Notes under the pieces: model-generated
What the model saw: only the letters and a program-made list of their open reading frames with translations
Told to the model about the DNA's origin: nothing
Databases searched by the model: none
Origin: Daphnia pulex
Taxonomy: Eukaryota; Arthropoda; Branchiopoda; Diplostraca; Daphniidae
NCBI RefSeq assembly: GCF_021134715.1
Contig: NC_060022.1
Location: forward strand, 4,221,001-4,285,000
Reading direction: 5' to 3'
DNA length: 64,000 nucleotides
Translations under genes and position numbers: made by a program
Part shown: piece by piece, positions 60,464 through 64,000 of the stretch
How positions within the stretch are numbered: position 1 is the first letter of the stretch
How the letters are laid out: the number at the start of each line of letters is the position of its first letter

Positions 60464-61107
60464 ATGTTACACCAGCAAATGCTGTATTTTTCACAAATAT
60501 CAGTTATTAAATTTGAAATAATTAAAGGTTACTCGAGGCACTTTAAATTGCGAGCTCCATCAATCGCCAGACCCGTAAACTGGACAATACAACAACAAAA
60601 AAATAAATCAAGAAAGAAAAATGCATCAGCGCCTGCGTCGGTTCCGCGCTACTTAAGCCAGCGGGAATTAGAATTGTTGAGTCAAATTTACTATCACGAA
60701 TACACAAAAGAACGATATTACTCGAAGCAGGTACTCAAACGAAATCGACTTGTCAGTCACGTTACGCTCTACGCTAGCCCATATTTACCGAATCACCCGC
60801 AACAAAGAGATTATTCATTGAAATTATTCAAAAAAATCCATTACAACTATTTACCGGATCTGTTGATGCAGCCTTGGAAAGTACAGACCGATTCACTCCC
60901 AGTTTTCGAGGGTAAGTTTCAAATGACTCCCAGTCGGCAATAAATGGTTTATTTTTTTACATCCTGTCAGGAATCAACCAGACGTCCATCACAAACACGT
61001 ATTTAGATTGTCTGGCGTTGATTGGCAAAAAGAAATGGTGCGCAAAAAAACCGCCAAAGAGAATAAGTAGCGAGGCCAACTTCAACACCTACTCAGTAGA
61101 TGGCTAG
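60464..61107 (+). CDS. Unrecognised two-exon protein, 194 aa
   Basis: Exon 1 is 60464-60911 and exon 2 is 60971-61107, separated by a 59-nt intron with strong borders (G|GTAAGT and CCTGTCAG|G) and matching phase; an AATAAA follows at 61151. The product is basic and Tyr-rich. Exon 1 carries a Lys/Arg-rich stretch (QQQKNKSRKKNASAPASVPR), then RYLSQRELELLSQIYYHEYT and ASPYLPNHPQQRDYSLKLFK, and ends QTDSLPVFEG. Exon 2 reads INQTSITNTYLDCLALIGKK and ends in a Lys/Pro-rich tail. No signal peptide or membrane segment is evident. I know no family with these features. The start is the first ATG of the frame; an acceptor-like CAG inside the frame near 60506 would allow a spliced 5' exon and a shorter N-terminus. 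Composition and splice structure argue it is real. Confidence 0.65.
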
Positions 61108-62755
61108 ACAACTCCATCATCCATCCGCCAATGCGTCGTACGGATCAAAGAATAAATACAATACAATAAAAAAAACACAAGCCAGTGATAGTAATATATG
61201 CGCGTGATGGACGTCGTCGTCGTCGTCGTACAGTGGAACGGCGCACTAGAGGTTTACGACCTTCGCATTCACGATTCTCAAAAGGAGCTATGAATCATGG
61301 GCGACTCGAAGGCAAAACGTCAGAAAAGAAAGAAGAAGAAAGGACGACGAGGAGGAAGAAATGATCCACGCACGAATCTACGATTCCCGACAAGAATAAA
61401 CGCGCCCCGACGGTCATTTTGAATCGTCACGAGGGAAAAAAAAATAGAAAAGTAAAAGGAACAAACAAAAAAACAAGCGTCAGGAATGTTCGTCTCGCAT
61501 TTTTTTACTTTTTTTCGGCTTTTGTTTTGCTAATCTCTCCGTTGTTTGGTTGTTGTTGTTGAGAGAAGGAACAATCTGAAATCGGCAGATCATGATTTTT
61601 GAACACGGTTGTTGTCAGGCGGCTGCTGCTGCCCACACGGGCGTGAAATTCCTTTACAACAAAAAAAAAGCGTTTGACTTTCGCCGTCAGTTTCGACCGT
61701 GAAAAAAAATTCAAATCGCTAACTAAACAAAAGAAACCATCTTCTTCTTAGAACTTAGAATTTTTCAAAAACCAGCGCAAAAACTTGCACAAAAGGTATT
61801 ACATCGCCAAGGATATGTGGGGCCCTTTTTCTTCCCCCCGTTGAACGCGGACAAAGTCGTGTGTCAAAAGAATGATGATGAAAACACATGATGGGATGAC
61901 TACTATACTTTCAAAGTTGTTTGGCTGATGTAACAGCCCGAATCGCTTTTTTTGGTGGTGCTACGTAAGACTAACATGCGGTTTCCCCCGGCGTTTTCCC
62001 ACCTGTAATAATTGCTTTCCAACGTAGCCGAGGAGCTAGGCAAGTTCAAGATTCAAGAGAGTGAGAGAGGTCACGGACTAGCGGTTTTTTTTAAATAAAT
62101 GAACATCAACAAGAAACCACATATATAATCATTACTTGGAAGAGATCCCGTGTTTGTGCTGTGCGTGTTGGGCCAGGGTCCGTTGTTATTTTTATTTTTT
62201 GCTTTTCCTCCACCATCTCCTGGGAGGATTCCAACGAGTTGGCCCTGTAACCGCACCATGACGGGTGTCTTGGATGTTGATTCCCCCCTCTTGCTGCTTG
62301 CGCCATCCGCCAACAGCAGCAGCAGCCAAGCAGCAGCAACAGGTTTTTGACCAGCGGCAAACAAACAAATCGCGTCAGTGCACTTCGTGGCTCGGCTTAG
62401 GCTTCCAGCATCTTTCCGTCTCTCTCGCTCTCGCAAACGGGCAGAGACCAACCACCAAACAACAACAACAACCTGGGGATCGCTGCACCCTGCAACTTTT
62501 CGTTTTTCAATAGCATCGGCAGATATTGTCCAAGCACCTGACTTCCAAGTGCTGATTTGTTCTTTCCCCCCTCTGGGCTCGTCTGGACAACGGGTAGCCT
62601 CGACTTTTGTGACTGGGGAACAGCGCAGTCATCGCCAGTCGGTTTCCAGGATCAGTACGGTTCAAAACCAATTCCGCATTCCATCGTATTTATTTTTTTT
62701 CGATTTTTCAAATCGGTTTTGCGACCAAATTGTGTTGACCAACGCTCGCAACAAG
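61108..62755. other. Spacer between the 194-aa gene and the secreted-peptide candidate
   Basis: Contains the AATAAA of the upstream gene, then GA-rich and CAG/CAA-rich simple sequence (around 62300-62480). The 5' UTR and promoter of the secreted-peptide candidate probably lie in the last few hundred bases. No other gene seen. Confidence 0.5.
61151..61156 (+). promoter_or_regulatory. Polyadenylation signal of the 194-aa gene
   Basis: AATAAA 44 nt after the stop codon, same strand. Confidence 0.7.
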
Positions 62756-63791
62756 ATGAGGTTCTTCTGGCTCGGCTGCTTCCTCTTCACCTTGTTGAGC
62801 AATTCGAGCAACGGAGGAATTCTACGCCAAACACTCGGAGGTAAACCACACGGCGTTTTAATTCAAATACAGCCATTCAAAACAGTTCCTGTAATAATCG
62901 TTTATCTCGATTGGGAATTGATGAGGAATCAACGACACTTTCCCCGTTCCGATCGCCCAACAGAGGCCCCCAAGGTTGAGAAGCCAGCACTCAGCTTGAG
63001 AGAATTTATTGAAATTTCTTTATTTTTTAACCAAAATGCTTTCGTCTTATTCAGAGGCCCTGGTCGAAAAAAAAAAAATACCTGAGCCTTTTACCCTTTT
63101 AGATCTACAAGATTCGATAAGAAAAAAAAATACCTTCAGTCGTAAAATACGTATACGCTGTGTACATTATATACTGGGTATATGTTTGTTTTTTTCTCGA
63201 ATTTTGTATGGGTTCTTCTTATAGATATACCTACGTGCGTTTTGGGGTTTCTGGTTTTCCTGATAATATTTTTGGATTTGTTTTGTCGTCGGAAAGTCGG
63301 CGACGATCGTCATCGCGTGACGTCAGTAAGGACCTTGCCCGCGGGACGGTCGCGGTTCCGCACCGTGAGGCAAGAAAAAAACAAGCAATCGAAATCCGAG
63401 TCGTACGTGTTTTTGTAGCGTGTGTGTGCTGTGTTGTTTGCTGGGTACGATTCTCCGTTCCCATGTCCTCTTTGGCATTCCACCATTGGAAAAGCGGGGC
63501 CCGGCCCCACTACTATTCCCAACTCCCTTGCACGCGCCGTGCCTGAATAAATGCGCAATAACGGGCTCGTCAGGAGAGTTGAGGATGTCAGGGTGGGCAA
63601 TGGGAGAACGGCACGAAGTCAGGCCCAGCACCAACTCTCGTTCTCTTTCGACAGATTATTGTCGTGAATTTCTCGTAAACTTTCCCAATCATCAAGATAG
63701 CGCGCAAAAAGAGTTGGAGAACGTCGCCGCCGACGACGACCATCACGTTCCAGCTAGCTCCGTCCCATCCGTCAAGTCTTTACATAGTTGA
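62756..63791 (+). CDS. Candidate small secreted peptide, 73 aa, two exons
   Basis: Exon 1 (62756-62840) starts MRFFWLGCFLFTLLSNSS, a textbook signal peptide with probable cleavage near SNG-G, and ends in a good donor (GGAG|GTAAAC). Exon 2 (63655-63791) follows an acceptor with a pyrimidine tract (TTCTCTTTCGACAG) and continues in phase as DYCREFLVNFPNHQDSAQKE and an acidic/Ser-rich end, SVPSVKSLHS, then stop. The mature product would be about 50 residues with one Cys, acidic, with no clear dibasic or amidation sites. I recognise no family. The 814-bp intron could hide another exon, and exon 2 could splice onward beyond the window; if so the 73-aa model is only the N-terminus of a secreted protein. 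Confidence 0.4.
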
Positions 63792-64000
63792 TTTTGAATC
63801 TTTTCTTTTCTTTTCTTGGGTTTGAGTTGTATTCGCTTTTCAACACGTCCTTGATTATAGATTCGTCAATTTCACGGGCGCAGCAGCAGCAGCACAACAG
63901 CGACTAGACGACTGGCGCCCAATCCGTTTGGTTTTGTTTTTTTATTTCATTTTCTCGCCGCCCATCGCCGTTTAAAATTTCGGGCCGACAAAAAAAAAAA
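63792..64000. other. Window end, no further feature
   Basis: T-rich and CAG-containing sequence ending in a poly-A stretch at the window edge; possibly the 3' UTR of the preceding candidate, or an intron. Confidence 0.4.

Noticed and set aside
1..64000. CRISPR array, operons, ribosome binding sites or prophage
   Set aside because: The window is eukaryotic nuclear DNA with spliced genes; the regular repeats are microsatellites without spacers.

Overview
The window is eukaryotic nuclear DNA. Genes are split by short introns (about 70-450 bp) with GT-AG borders and AATAAA/ATTAAA signals, and there is no operon structure. Gene content (telomerase reverse transcriptase, the mitochondrial S-adenosylmethionine carrier, a FAM107-family protein), compact introns and simple-repeat-rich spacers suggest an arthropod, most likely a Daphnia-like branchiopod crustacean. 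That assignment is inference.

Layout. 1-18.46 kb: no gene I can defend. It is simple-sequence-rich DNA (CA/TG, GA/CT, GATG, CTAG and GAGC tracts, a 19-nt poly-G, long purine or pyrimidine runs) whose many short ORFs look like by-products of low complexity. The texture changes at about 18.46 kb to AT-rich, ordinary sequence. 19.5-22.8 kb: TERT (+), two coding exons, all reverse-transcriptase motifs present. 23.17-23.91 kb: a four-exon Shisa-like cysteine-rich membrane protein (-), tail-to-tail with TERT. 24.89-26.08 kb: SLC25A26 (+), six exons, divergent from the Shisa-like gene.

26.86-43.61 kb: a very large inverted duplication (palindrome) centred near 36.0 kb. The inner arms (about 31.17-35.90 and 36.10-40.84 kb) look at least 98% identical by eye. 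Each carries a candidate five-exon gene, a tandem duplication of some of its exons, and a self-complementary foldback element next to the centre. The outer arms are interrupted by arm-specific DNA and carry decayed exons of an unrecognised larger gene; similarity falls towards the ends.

45.0-46.4 kb: a FAM107-family gene (-), four exons. 46.4-60.4 kb: simple-repeat-rich spacer with a perfect 42-bp palindrome at 53474-53515. 60.46-61.11 kb: an unrecognised two-exon gene (+, 194 aa). 62.76-63.79 kb: a candidate two-exon gene (+) for a 73-aa secreted peptide.

The genes do not form one pathway. TERT maintains telomeres, SLC25A26 brings methyl donor into mitochondria, and the FAM107 family is linked to actin. 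The most unusual feature is the palindrome, with near-identical convergent copies of a spliced candidate gene and foldback elements at its centre. All exon models were assembled by eye from splice signals and reading phase, with no transcript evidence.
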